From Novosphingobium huizhouense (lineage in GTDB: Bacteria; Pseudomonadota; Alphaproteobacteria; Sphingomonadales; Sphingomonadaceae), in NCBI RefSeq assembly GCF_020179475.1, contig NZ_JAILXZ010000002.1, positions 727,061 through 791,060 on the forward strand: a DNA stretch of 64,000 nucleotides, in the 5' to 3' direction. Position numbers and translations under genes: made by a program. Positions 16,876 to 28,712 of the stretch are shown one piece after another (position 1 is the first letter of the stretch; each line of letters starts with the position of its first letter). Under the pieces are notes generated by a model. It was not told where the DNA came from, did not search any database, and saw nothing but the letters and a program-made list of their open reading frames with translations.

Positions 16876-19230
16876 TCAGAACTTCGTTTCGAGGCTGACG
16901 CCGAAGGTGCGTTCGGCTTCGCGCGTGCGCCAGTTGACGTAGCCGCCGTTGGTGAACGGGAGGCTGATGACCGCCGCGTTGAAGTCCTGCTTGAACAGGT
17001 TGCGCACGAAAGCGCCGACCCGCCAGCGATCGTTGATCGAACCAAGACCGATGTTGCCGTTGACGATGACGTATCCGTCCTGGTGCTGGAAGGGATCACC
17101 CACGGCATAGGACACGTCGCTGCGCAGCGAGGAATTCATCGCGAAGTCGAACTTCAGCGCGTCGCCGACCGGCTGCTCGTACGTCACGCCGGCCGTGACG
17201 GCATGCTTGGGGGCACCCGGAAGCGCTTCGCCTCCCGCCTGGTACAGCGACGTGCCGCTCGAGCTGTCGCAGACCGTGGCGGCCAGACCCGTGCGGTTCT
17301 GGTAATCGGTGCAGGCGGTCAGGTAGTCCGTGAACTTGGCGTCCGAGTACGTGTACGAGACGTTGAACGAAAGCGACCGGGTCGGACGCATGACGAGTTC
17401 GACCTCGAAGCCCTTCGCTTCGGCGGCGCCGGCGTTTTCGGTCAGGAATTCCTGGCCATTGAACACCGAGGTCTGCAGCTGCTTGTACTTGTCCCAGAAG
17501 GCGTTGACGTTGACCGTCAGCGCGCGGTCGAGGAACTGCATCTTGGCGCCGACCGTCACGTCGTCGACCTGCTGCGGCTTCACGTTGCTGCGCGTGCCGG
17601 TGAGACCCGAAAAGGTCACCGTCGGCCCGAGGTAGCCACGCGCATAGGTGGCATAGAACAGCAGATCGCGGCTCGGCTTGAATTCCGCGCCGGCGCGCCC
17701 CGACAGCTTCGTCGCCTTGGTCTTGCCGGTGGTGAGATCACGGGTTGCGTAAGGCACGGTTCCCGACGGCGTGAAGCCGTTGGACGGCATCGGCGGCACG
17801 AACGGCGCAAGATCAGGGTCCACCGTGCTGTAGTTGTGCGACGTGACGCTGTCGTGCGTCAGACGCAGGCCACCCAGCAGCGCGAACGTATCCGACACGT
17901 GGAACTTGCCATCGAGATACCCGGCGATGCTGTTGGTCGTGGTGTCGGTATGGTTGTACCCGGCGGTGATCGACACGGTCGGGAACGTCGAATACGGCAT
18001 CGCCGGACGCAGGATTGCGCTCTGGCCAAGGCCGATGCCGGTTTCCTGGCGCGAGGCAAAGGCACCGGCAATGAATTCGAGCGCCCGGCCCGAAGGCGAG
18101 GTCACGCGCAGTTCCTGGGAATAGGATCGGCGGGTCTGGCCGGGATCACGGGCATAGAACTTTTCATACGGCAGGCCGTCGATCGAGAAGGCGAAGGCGC
18201 CTTCCTTCTGTTCGCGGAACGCAGTGATCGAGGTCAGCGTGTAGTCGCCCAGCTTCAGGTCGGCCTGGAGCGAGGCGCCGTAATATTCGACCGAGCTGTA
18301 GCCGGCGCCATCGTCGATCGACTTGTCGTTATGCTCGTCGACCGTCACGCCGAGCGCGGCGAGGTTGACGAAGGGCAGGCCGACAAGGCCGCCCGGCGCG
18401 GTCAGGTTGGCATCGAGATGGTTCAGCGTCCAGAGCTGGCCGGGGCCCTTGGTCTTGGTCTTCGAATAGTCGCCGATCACGTAGATCGACAGCGCATCGC
18501 TCGGCTCCCACAGCAGCTTGGCGCGACCGCCGTAGTTGTGCTGGCCGCCCCACTTCTCGTTGCGAACGACGTTATCGACATAGCCGTCGAATTCGCGGTC
18601 GAAGGCATAGATGGCCAGCGCGGCGTTCTTGCCGAGCGGCAGGTTGACCGAGCCATGGATGTCGCGTTCGTTGAGCGACCCGTACGACCCGAACAGCGAA
18701 CCCGAGACCTTGTCCATGTCGGGGCGCTTGGTGGTGATGTTGATCACGCCCGACGACGCGTTCTTGCCGAACTGCGTGCCTTGCGGGCCCTTCAGCACTT
18801 CGATGCGTTCGAGATCGCCCAGCGACTGCACCGGGTTGCCGAAACCGATCACCACGTTGTCGACGACGAGGCCGACCGGCAGTTCCGACGAGCTGGTGAA
18901 GCCGCCCAGCGTGCCCACGCCGCGGATGCGGAAGCCGGCGTCGTTCGGGGTCTGGCCGAACTGGACCGAAGGGAACGAATACTGGATGTTGGTGAGGTCC
19001 TTGAACCCGGTCGCCGCGAGTTGCTGGCTGGTCACGGCCGAAACCGCGATCGGCACGTCCTGCAGACGTTCGGCGCGACGCGTCGCGGTGACGATGATCT
19101 CGCTCGCGTCGGTCGGGGCTACAGCGGCAGCGGCATCCTGCGGCGGCGCCGCGTCCTGCGCAAAGGCCGGCGTGGAAAACGCTGCAAGGCAGAGACCGCC
19201 CAGCAGGGCGGAACGGTTGAAACGGGTCAT
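16876..19230 (-). CDS. TonB-dependent outer-membrane receptor
   Basis: 784 residues. A signal peptide ends at STPAFAQ, followed by a plug domain (EIIVTATRRAERLQDVPIAV, then FRIRGVG) and a beta-barrel ending in the typical C-terminal aromatic (GVSLETKF). A ribosome site GGGGAG precedes the ATG. Sphingomonads use such receptors to take up plant oligosaccharides and aromatic compounds with TonB-ExbBD energy. Lying between the aglycone genes and the glucosidase, it probably imports the glycoside or aglycone of this island. No FecA-type signalling extension is seen. Confidence 0.92.
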   Translation of the reverse strand: MTRFNRSALLGGLCLAAFSTPAFAQDAAPPQDAAAAVAPTDASEIIVTATRRAERLQDVPIAVSAVTSQQLAATGFKDLTNIQYSFPSVQFGQTPNDAGFRIRGVGTLGGFTSSSELPVGLVVDNVVIGFGNPVQSLGDLERIEVLKGPQGTQFGKNASSGVINITTKRPDMDKVSGSLFGSYGSLNERDIHGSVNLPLGKNAALAIYAFDREFDGYVDNVVRNEKWGGQHNYGGRAKLLWEPSDALSIYVIGDYSKTKTKGPGQLWTLNHLDANLTAPGGLVGLPFVNLAALGVTVDEHNDKSIDDGAGYSSVEYYGASLQADLKLGDYTLTSITAFREQKEGAFAFSIDGLPYEKFYARDPGQTRRSYSQELRVTSPSGRALEFIAGAFASRQETGIGLGQSAILRPAMPYSTFPTVSITAGYNHTDTTTNSIAGYLDGKFHVSDTFALLGGLRLTHDSVTSHNYSTVDPDLAPFVPPMPSNGFTPSGTVPYATRDLTTGKTKATKLSGRAGAEFKPSRDLLFYATYARGYLGPTVTFSGLTGTRSNVKPQQVDDVTVGAKMQFLDRALTVNVNAFWDKYKQLQTSVFNGQEFLTENAGAAEAKGFEVELVMRPTRSLSFNVSYTYSDAKFTDYLTACTDYQNRTGLAATVCDSSSGTSLYQAGGEALPGAPKHAVTAGVTYEQPVGDALKFDFAMNSSLRSDVSYAVGDPFQHQDGYVIVNGNIGLGSINDRWRVGAFVRNLFKQDFNAAVISLPFTNGGYVNWRTREAERTFGVSLETKF

Positions 19231-19300
19231 GATCTTCTCCCCACACTTCCATTGATTGGCCGCGCGACGTGAGACCCCCTCGCCTCGCGCGGCGGGTTGG

Positions 19301-20134
19301 TCAGATTTCGTCGTTGACGGGATTGCTCAGCGTGCCGATCGCGCCGATCGAGACTTCGACCCGGTCGCCGGCCTTGATGTAGAGCGGCGGATTGCGCTTG
19401 TCGCCGACACCGCCCGGCGTGCCGGTGGCGATGACATCGCCCGGGTGCAGCTCGGTAAATGTCGAACAGTATTCGATCAGGAACGGAATATCCCAGATCA
19501 GGTCGCTGATCGGTTGATCCTGCACGACCTGCCCGTTGAGCGTGGTCGTGACCCGCAGGCTGGACAGGTCGGCTATCGCGTCCGGGGTCACGAGTGCGGG
19601 GCCGAAGGCCCCCGTGGCCGGAAAGTTCTTGCCCGGCGTGAACTGGATGTTGTGGCGCTGCCAATCGCGCACCGATGCATCGTTGAACACCGCATAGCCG
19701 GCGACATGGGCCATGGCATTGGCCCGCGCGATGCGCCGACCGCCCTTGCCGATGACCACGGCCAGTTCGCCTTCGTAGTCGAACCGGGTGCTTTCGACCG
19801 GACGCACCAGCGGCTCTCCATCGGCCACCAGCGTGTCGGCCCAGCGGGTGAAAACCGCAGGGTATTCCTTCTGATCGCGTCCGGTCTCGGCAACGTGCGT
19901 CGCATAGTTCAGCCCGATGCACAGGATCTTGCCGGGATTGGGCACCACCGGAAGAAGACGCACCGCGCTGCGGGCGAAACGACCGGTCGGAGCGAGCGCG
20001 GCCAGATCGCCGCCAAGCGCATCCTTGAGAAACGACGCGACGCCGGGGGTGCCCAGATCGTCGATGCTGTCACCGTCGAGCCTGCCGAAGCTCTTGGTCC
20101 CGTCCGGGCGGCGAAAACTGATGTACTGCGTCAT
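19301..20134 (-). CDS. Fumarylacetoacetate hydrolase (FAH) family protein
   Basis: 277 residues from ATG 20134, with GGGGAG nine bases upstream. The FAH fold is shown by KILCIGLNYATHVAE, FDYEGELAVVIGKGGR and GDVIATGTPGGVG, with the metal-binding acidic residues in the EGE block. Family members hydrolyse C-C bonds of 1,3-diketones or decarboxylate ring-cleavage products. It follows a VOC dioxygenase and so is a good candidate for the next step in aglycone degradation. The frame continues 33 codons upstream to a TTG (20233) and encodes a Tat-like leader, discussed as a finding. Confidence 0.9.
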   Translation of the reverse strand: MTQYISFRRPDGTKSFGRLDGDSIDDLGTPGVASFLKDALGGDLAALAPTGRFARSAVRLLPVVPNPGKILCIGLNYATHVAETGRDQKEYPAVFTRWADTLVADGEPLVRPVESTRFDYEGELAVVIGKGGRRIARANAMAHVAGYAVFNDASVRDWQRHNIQFTPGKNFPATGAFGPALVTPDAIADLSSLRVTTTLNGQVVQDQPISDLIWDIPFLIEYCSTFTELHPGDVIATGTPGGVGDKRNPPLYIKAGDRVEVSIGAIGTLSNPVNDEI

Positions 20135-20222
20135 TGTCTTTTCTCCCCGTCGCCCGGTCCTCGCGCCGGCCTGGCGTCCTGCCAGCAGGACCACCGCCGT
20201 CGCGCCGACAAAGGCGCGTCGA

Positions 20223-21134
20223 TCAATTCTCAATCGTTTCGTCCGCGTCCCAGTCGCGGTGGCACCGGAACCGCTCCTCGGCCGCCCTGAGCCCCTCGAA
20301 ATCCTTGTCGGAGATGCCCCACTGGTCGATCCGCTGTTCGGGCCAGGTCCAGTCGTCGGGCGCGCCAGCCCGATAATCGGCCGGCACCTTTTCCACCGCC
20401 GTCGAATATTCGATCACCGGGCCAAACGGCGCGATGTAGTAGGCATAGACGTTGTCGCCCGGCCCGTGACGGCCCGGGCCCCACGCGGGCGCGAAGCCAT
20501 TGTCGCGCATCCAGCCGATGCCGCGCATGACAGCGTCGAGATCGTCCATCTCGAAGGCGATGTGGTTGAGGCTGGCAAAGCCGGCGCGGGCGAACGCGGT
20601 CGAATGGTGGCTGTCGTTGCAGCGCACGAAGACCATGCCCTTGGTGCGGTCCGAAACCCGGAAATCGAGCACGTCTTCGACCGCATGCCCCATCGCCTCG
20701 GCGTCGGCGGCGTTGAACACCACGTGCGTCAGCTTGACCGGGGAAACGCGCTTGGAGGACTTTGTAAAACCTTTGATCGGCGCGACTTCGCTCGTTCCGG
20801 CGAGGAAGCGCAAAATGGTGCCTTCGGGAAGCTCTACCAGCAGTCCGTGGCCCTCGCCCGGATCGGTCGAGACGACCGATCTGGCAGGCCAGCGCTTGGC
20901 TGCAACCCGCGCCTTTATGCCCGCCAGTTCATCCTCGCTGCACACGAACGTGGTCGAGCGGACGAATTCGCCATCGGCCTTCTCGAACGCGACGAGGTAG
21001 GGGAACGTGCCCGTGCCGCGCAGGTAGTGGGTATCGCCCCGCTGATCGGCGGCGGTCAGGCCCCATACGTCGACCATGAAGGCCGCCGCGCCCGCCGGAT
21101 CGGGCAGCGCGAGTTCGATGCTGCGCAACTTCAC
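20223..21134 (-). CDS. VOC-superfamily extradiol dioxygenase-like protein
   Basis: 303 residues from GTG 21134 (ribosome site GGAG seven bases upstream), whose GTG overlaps the stop of the GlcG gene. Two vicinal-oxygen-chelate modules are visible: SIELALPDP with VDVWGLTAAD, then LTHVVFNAADAEAM. The second module has the extradiol metal ligands His in LTHVVF, His in LNHIAFE and Glu in VIEYST. Such Fe(II) enzymes cleave catechol-type rings next to a hydroxyl. The neighbouring flavin monooxygenase could supply the dihydroxylated ring. Substrate unknown. Confidence 0.87.
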   Translation of the reverse strand: MKLRSIELALPDPAGAAAFMVDVWGLTAADQRGDTHYLRGTGTFPYLVAFEKADGEFVRSTTFVCSEDELAGIKARVAAKRWPARSVVSTDPGEGHGLLVELPEGTILRFLAGTSEVAPIKGFTKSSKRVSPVKLTHVVFNAADAEAMGHAVEDVLDFRVSDRTKGMVFVRCNDSHHSTAFARAGFASLNHIAFEMDDLDAVMRGIGWMRDNGFAPAWGPGRHGPGDNVYAYYIAPFGPVIEYSTAVEKVPADYRAGAPDDWTWPEQRIDQWGISDKDFEGLRAAEERFRCHRDWDADETIEN

Positions 21135-21559
21135 TTTTCGGACTCCGTGCTGAAACCGGCGGCAGCGAGCCCAGCCAGTGCGCATTCCTCATCGCAATCG
21201 CCGGTATCGCCGCTGATGCCGACCGCGCCCACGATCGCGCCTGCATGGCGAACCAGCACGCCGCCGGGCGAAAAGGCGACATCGCCGCCAACAACGGCGG
21301 TGACGCTCTGGAAGAAGATGGGGTTGCCCTTGGCCCGTTCGGCCAGGACGCGCGTGCTGTCGCCCATGCCGATCGCGCCCATCGCCTTGGCGCGGGCAAT
21401 GTCGAAGCGGAACAGGCTGGCCCCGTCCTCGCGAGCGAAGGCAACCGGGTGGCCGCCAGCATCGAGCACCACCACCGCCAGCGGCTTGGCCGCGCGTTGC
21501 CGGGCAGCATCAAGCGCGCCGGCGATGATGGACTGGGCGGCATGGAGGGAGAGAGTCAT
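21131..21559 (-). CDS. GlcG/HbpS family haem-binding-like protein
   Basis: 142 residues; motifs VVVLDAGGHPVAFAREDGA and GGVLVRHAGAIVGAVGISG are typical of GlcG/HbpS. These small proteins often sit in glycolate or aromatic-catabolic operons, and their exact role is unclear (haem or cofactor binding is proposed). No signal peptide is present. It overlaps both neighbours by four bases, so flavin monooxygenase, GlcG and dioxygenase are translated as a block. Confidence 0.88.
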   Translation of the reverse strand: MTLSLHAAQSIIAGALDAARQRAAKPLAVVVLDAGGHPVAFAREDGASLFRFDIARAKAMGAIGMGDSTRVLAERAKGNPIFFQSVTAVVGGDVAFSPGGVLVRHAGAIVGAVGISGDTGDCDEECALAGLAAAGFSTESEK

Positions 21560-23037
21560 GCCGCCACCGTCAGGCTGGTCCCGAGCATCGCTGCCCGGGC
21601 TTCGAGAAGAGTCTGTGCCTCACCCGTCCCGAACACATAGTGGTCGGGACGCACGAGCACCGCAGGCACACCGCGCGCATCGAGCCACGCTGCCACCGCG
21701 CCATTGTCGGGAAGATCCCCATCGCGCGTGAACAAGCGCCAGCCGTGCCCGGCGAGATCGTCGAGCTTGCGACCATCGGTCAGCAGCGGCTGGATGAAGC
21801 GTTCGCCAGCGCCGGGCGTGCCGGCGATCACGATCCCGTCGGCAATGGCGGGGATGAGGTCGGCAGCGGTTTCACCCTGCTTTTGCGCGGCAGCCGCCCG
21901 GATTTCCGCGTCGCGGGCCGCGGCCTTGGCGGGGTCCAGCTCGCAGATGTAGCGCCCGGCGGCAACCGCCGCGCCGATCACCGCGCGCACGTGGGGATCG
22001 CGTTCCGGCTGGTATGTCTCGAGCAGCGCCTCGCTCGCGCCGTCGCGTGCAATCGCCGCCATCTTCCACGCCAGGTTGGCGACATCGCGCAGGCCGTGGC
22101 ACATGCCCTGCCCGAAGAACGGCGGGGTCTGGTGCGCGGCATCGCCGGCGAGGAACACGTTGCCGACCTGCCAGCGTTCGGCGACGAGGCCATGGAAGCG
22201 ATAGGTCGTGGCGCGCACGATCCGGTGCGGCACATCCTTCATCCATGCGCCGACAAGCGCGGCGACGGCTTCGGGCTGCATCATCGCCGCATCGTCTTCG
22301 TGCGGCAGCAGCATGAATTCCCAGCGACGATGATTGCGACGCCCCGGCACCACCGTGGCCGGCCGCGCCGGATCGCACATCATCACCGAAAGGCGTTGCA
22401 GGTCTGCGCCATCGGGCACGCCGGTGATCTGGGGGAAGCTGACGGGGCCATCAACTTCGGCATCGACGACCAGCCAGGGCTCCTCGAACTTAAGGTCGTC
22501 GAGCACGACGCCGAGCGCCTTGCGCACCGGGCTGCGCGCACCGTCGGCGGCAATCACCCAGCGGGCGATCACTTCCTTGCCCTCCCCATCCTGCGCGTAG
22601 GCCACCGTCACCTGGCCCTCGCCCTGGCGGAGGCTCAGGAATTCGGCGCCCAGCTGGAGCGAGATTGCACCGTTGTCGGCAAACGCCGCGCGAAGGTGCG
22701 CTTCCAGCTCGGGCTGGTAGAAGAAGTAGTCGTTGGCCCAGCCGAACGGGCGCGGCTTTCCGACCGTGCCCATGTAGCGGATCGTGCCATGATCGGCGCC
22801 GACGTGCAGGTGACCGTCGGTGGCGACCATGTCGGGTTCGACGCGCTCGATCACACCAGCAGATTGGAACAGCCGCATCATCTCGTGATCGAGATGAACG
22901 GCGCGCGGCAGGGGATAGTGGGTCCGCTCCTTCTCGAGCACGACCACGTTGAGGCCGGCGCGCCCTAGCAGGTTTGCCGCCATCGCGCCCACAGGGCCGC
23001 AGCCGATGATGGCAACGTCGTACATCGGCTGGTCCAT
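21556..23037 (-). CDS. FAD-dependent aromatic monooxygenase, MhpA-like
   Basis: 493 residues, a class A flavoprotein. The dinucleotide motif GCGPVGAMAANLLGRAG is at the N-terminus, and the second FAD block reads GDAAHQTPPFFGQGMCHGL with RDVANLAWKM, very close to 3-(3-hydroxyphenyl)propionate hydroxylase (MhpA). It adds a hydroxyl to a phenolic ring using NAD(P)H and O2. Its gene touches the amidohydrolase stop (TGATG) and overlaps GlcG, and an extradiol dioxygenase follows, which is the hydroxylation-then-meta-cleavage order of phenylpropanoid and flavonoid catabolism. The substrate is inferred only. Confidence 0.9.
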   Translation of the reverse strand: MDQPMYDVAIIGCGPVGAMAANLLGRAGLNVVVLEKERTHYPLPRAVHLDHEMMRLFQSAGVIERVEPDMVATDGHLHVGADHGTIRYMGTVGKPRPFGWANDYFFYQPELEAHLRAAFADNGAISLQLGAEFLSLRQGEGQVTVAYAQDGEGKEVIARWVIAADGARSPVRKALGVVLDDLKFEEPWLVVDAEVDGPVSFPQITGVPDGADLQRLSVMMCDPARPATVVPGRRNHRRWEFMLLPHEDDAAMMQPEAVAALVGAWMKDVPHRIVRATTYRFHGLVAERWQVGNVFLAGDAAHQTPPFFGQGMCHGLRDVANLAWKMAAIARDGASEALLETYQPERDPHVRAVIGAAVAAGRYICELDPAKAAARDAEIRAAAAQKQGETAADLIPAIADGIVIAGTPGAGERFIQPLLTDGRKLDDLAGHGWRLFTRDGDLPDNGAVAAWLDARGVPAVLVRPDHYVFGTGEAQTLLEARAAMLGTSLTVAA

Positions 23038-24257
23038 CAGGCGGCCGGCGCCTTGTGGAGCACGCCGCCCTTCATGATCATCGCGAGACGCGCCTTGTCC
23101 TGCAGGATGGCGACGTCCTCGGTCGGATCACCATCGACCAGCAGCAGATCGGCGAGATAGCCTTCCTTTACCTCGCCCACCGGCAGGCCCATCAATTCGC
23201 CGCCCAGCCTGGTCGCGGCCACGAGCGCTTCGGTGGGCGTGTAGCCGAAGTGATCGACGAAGATCTGCAGATCGCGGGCGTTGCGGCCGTTGGGATTGAA
23301 GGGAAAGCCGTAGTCCCCGCCGATCAGGATCTTCACCCCGCGCGCCTTCAGAGCCGGGACCAGCTTGCGTTCCAGTTCCATGCGCTCGGCAGCGCTGGCC
23401 TTGGCCGCGCTCATGTCGATGTGCGGCGGCGGCGTGGCCTCGAGCGCCGCGATCGAGACGCCGGGCGACGGCGCGTAGAACGTGGTGTCCTTGGCCGCGA
23501 CCATCGCGTCGGCAGCCGCCTCGTCGGCGTAGGAGGCATGGTAGATGATCCGCGCGCCGGCTTTCAGCGCCAGATCGATGGCCTCGGGGTAGTAGGCGTG
23601 GGCTGCGATCCACAGTCCTGCATCGCTGGCCGCAGCGCCTGCCGCCTCCATCTCCTCGGCGGTGTAGAGCATGTCCTTGGCCGTGCCCGGCTTCAGCGCA
23701 TCTTCGCCCGAGACGACGAGCTTGATCGAGCCGATGCCCTCGTCCTTGCAGTAGGCGACGAACCGGCGGATGGCGTCGGGCCCCCGCCCGTTGAACACGT
23801 CGCCGGTCTCGACGCCCTCCGCCCCCTCGGGGCTGCGCTCCAGCGTCGATGGCACCAGCCTCGGCCCCGGGGTCTCGCCGGCCTCGATCGCGCGCGCCAG
23901 CTCCACTTCGACGCCATCGGCCAGCGCCCCGGCCGAATAGGCGCTGGTGAAGCCATGATCGAGCAGCACGCGGGCGTTGCGCCACGCGGCAACCTTCAGC
24001 TCCTCGGGCGGCAGCACGAATTGGTGATAGATCTTTTCGACCGACGAGCCCCAGGTCAGGTGGGCGTGGGCTTCGACCATGCCCGGCATCAGGGTGCGGC
24101 CCGCAGCATCGATCACGGTGTCGGCATCGACGTCGGCCAGCGCGTCCGGCCCGAGGCCGACCTTCGCGATCCCGTCGCCGTCGATCAGAACCGCGCCATC
24201 TGCGAGAGCCCTTCCGGCTCCGTCGAAAATACGAGCGTTACGGATCACCGTCCGCAT
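23037..24257 (-). CDS. Metal-dependent amidohydrolase family protein
   Basis: 406 residues. The composite N-terminal beta domain (VIRNARIFDGAGRALADGAVLIDG) leads into the metal motif EAHAHLTWG (HxH). Later metal-site blocks are AAHAYYPEA, IYHASYADE and GGDYGFPF. The family includes imidazolonepropionase- and prolidase-like enzymes that hydrolyse C-N, C-O or C-C bonds. It is the first gene of the aglycone operon, with GGGAG eight bases before ATG and two putative operators upstream. It may hydrolyse a ring-cleavage product; no closer assignment is possible. Confidence 0.88.
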   Translation of the reverse strand: MRTVIRNARIFDGAGRALADGAVLIDGDGIAKVGLGPDALADVDADTVIDAAGRTLMPGMVEAHAHLTWGSSVEKIYHQFVLPPEELKVAAWRNARVLLDHGFTSAYSAGALADGVEVELARAIEAGETPGPRLVPSTLERSPEGAEGVETGDVFNGRGPDAIRRFVAYCKDEGIGSIKLVVSGEDALKPGTAKDMLYTAEEMEAAGAAASDAGLWIAAHAYYPEAIDLALKAGARIIYHASYADEAAADAMVAAKDTTFYAPSPGVSIAALEATPPPHIDMSAAKASAAERMELERKLVPALKARGVKILIGGDYGFPFNPNGRNARDLQIFVDHFGYTPTEALVAATRLGGELMGLPVGEVKEGYLADLLLVDGDPTEDVAILQDKARLAMIMKGGVLHKAPAA

Positions 24258-24311
24258 AGATCATCTCCCTGCGCTCCCTGCGCGAAAGGCAGGGGCGTTG
24301 TTGGCGTTGCT

Positions 24312-24323
24312 ATTGATCGTTTT
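24312..24323. promoter_or_regulatory. Putative RhaR (DeoR-type) operator of the aglycone operon
   Basis: ATTGATCGTTTT, identical over 12 bases to 33161-33172 in the divergent rhamnose promoter. It lies 55 bases upstream of the amidohydrolase ATG. Assignment to the DeoR regulator at 36983 is inference. Confidence 0.55.
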
Positions 24324-24340
24324 TGAAGCGAGGAAAAATA

Positions 24341-24368
24341 CTGATTCGCTATGAAAGCATAGGATCAG
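24341..24368. promoter_or_regulatory. Imperfect dyad, candidate LysR-type operator
   Basis: Nested arms CTGAT...ATCAG around CTATG-AAAG-CATAG, between the lysR stop and the amidohydrolase start. LysR regulators bind such dyads upstream of the operons they control; the exact T-N11-A spacing is not met, so support is moderate. Confidence 0.45.
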
Positions 24369-24369
24369 G

Positions 24370-25256
24370 TTATAGGTCGGAGGCCACGCTCTGCAGCATC
24401 CGGCGCGCCGCTTCGGACAGAAGGGTATCGCGATGCCGGCGGATGCCGACACTGCGGGTAAAGTCCGCATCTTCGAGCACGATCGCCCGGAGCACACCGA
24501 TCGACAGCTCCGCCGATGCGACGGCGCGAGGCAGGATCGTTACGCGATTGCTGGAGCGGACGATGGCTTTCGTCGTCAGCAGGGAATCGCATCGCACCAC
24601 TTCGCGCGGCATCGGCAGGCCGTTGGCGATGAACAGCGCATCAACCTGGCGTCGAAACGCGCCCTGTGCTTCCGGCAGCACCCAGCGCAGGTCGCGGGTT
24701 TCGGCGAGCGACAGGCGGTCGGGCAGGTCGTCGTGTTTGCGCCCCACGATCAGCGTGAAAGGATCGCGCGAGATCGTCGTTTCGATCAGGTCTTCCGCCA
24801 CTTCCCCGATTTCCGTCGTCACAAATGCCAGTTCGATGTCGCCGCTGCGCAACATGTCGTTCAGCACGCTGTCCGGCCGCTCGATGACGTTGAGGCTGAC
24901 CTTGATCCCGAGTTCGTCGAACGCCCCGATGGCGCGTGGCAGCAGGCTGACCAGCGCGCCGGGCGTGCCGCCGATCTGCAACGGCCCCCAGACCCCCGCG
25001 CGGACCCCGGCAACCTCGCTCTCCGCATCGCGCAGCAGGTTGTTCAGCATGCGCGCCCGCAGCGAAAGCGCCTGCCCTTCGGCCGTCAGGACGATCCCGC
25101 TGCGCGATCGATCGAACAGGCGCGCGCCGATCCGCGCCTCCAGCGCGGCGATAGCGTTCGAAACCGACGGCTGGGAAAGATTGAGCATCCGCGCCGCCCC
25201 GCTGATCGTCCCCGCCTCGCAAACGGCATGGAACGTCAGCAGGGCGCGGGGATCGA

Positions 25257-25260
<4 letters not shown>
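24370..25260 (-). CDS. LysR-type transcriptional regulator of the aglycone operon
   Basis: 296 residues. The N-terminal winged helix-turn-helix (FHAVCEAGTISGAARMLNLS, LSQPSVSNAIAALEARIG, about residues 9-45) is followed by a periplasmic-binding-like effector domain (PLQIGGTPGALVSLLPRAI). Its ATG overlaps the stop of the rhamnosidase gene (ATGA), so the regulator is co-translated with the glycoside hydrolase. It lies directly before the aromatic genes. By family habit it would sense an aglycone-derived compound and activate that operon. The effector is unknown. Confidence 0.92.
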
Positions 25261-28673
<3,413 letters not shown>

Positions 28674-28712
28674 GCTGCTCACTCCCGAAGTATTCTTGTT
28701 ATCGTTTGGGTC

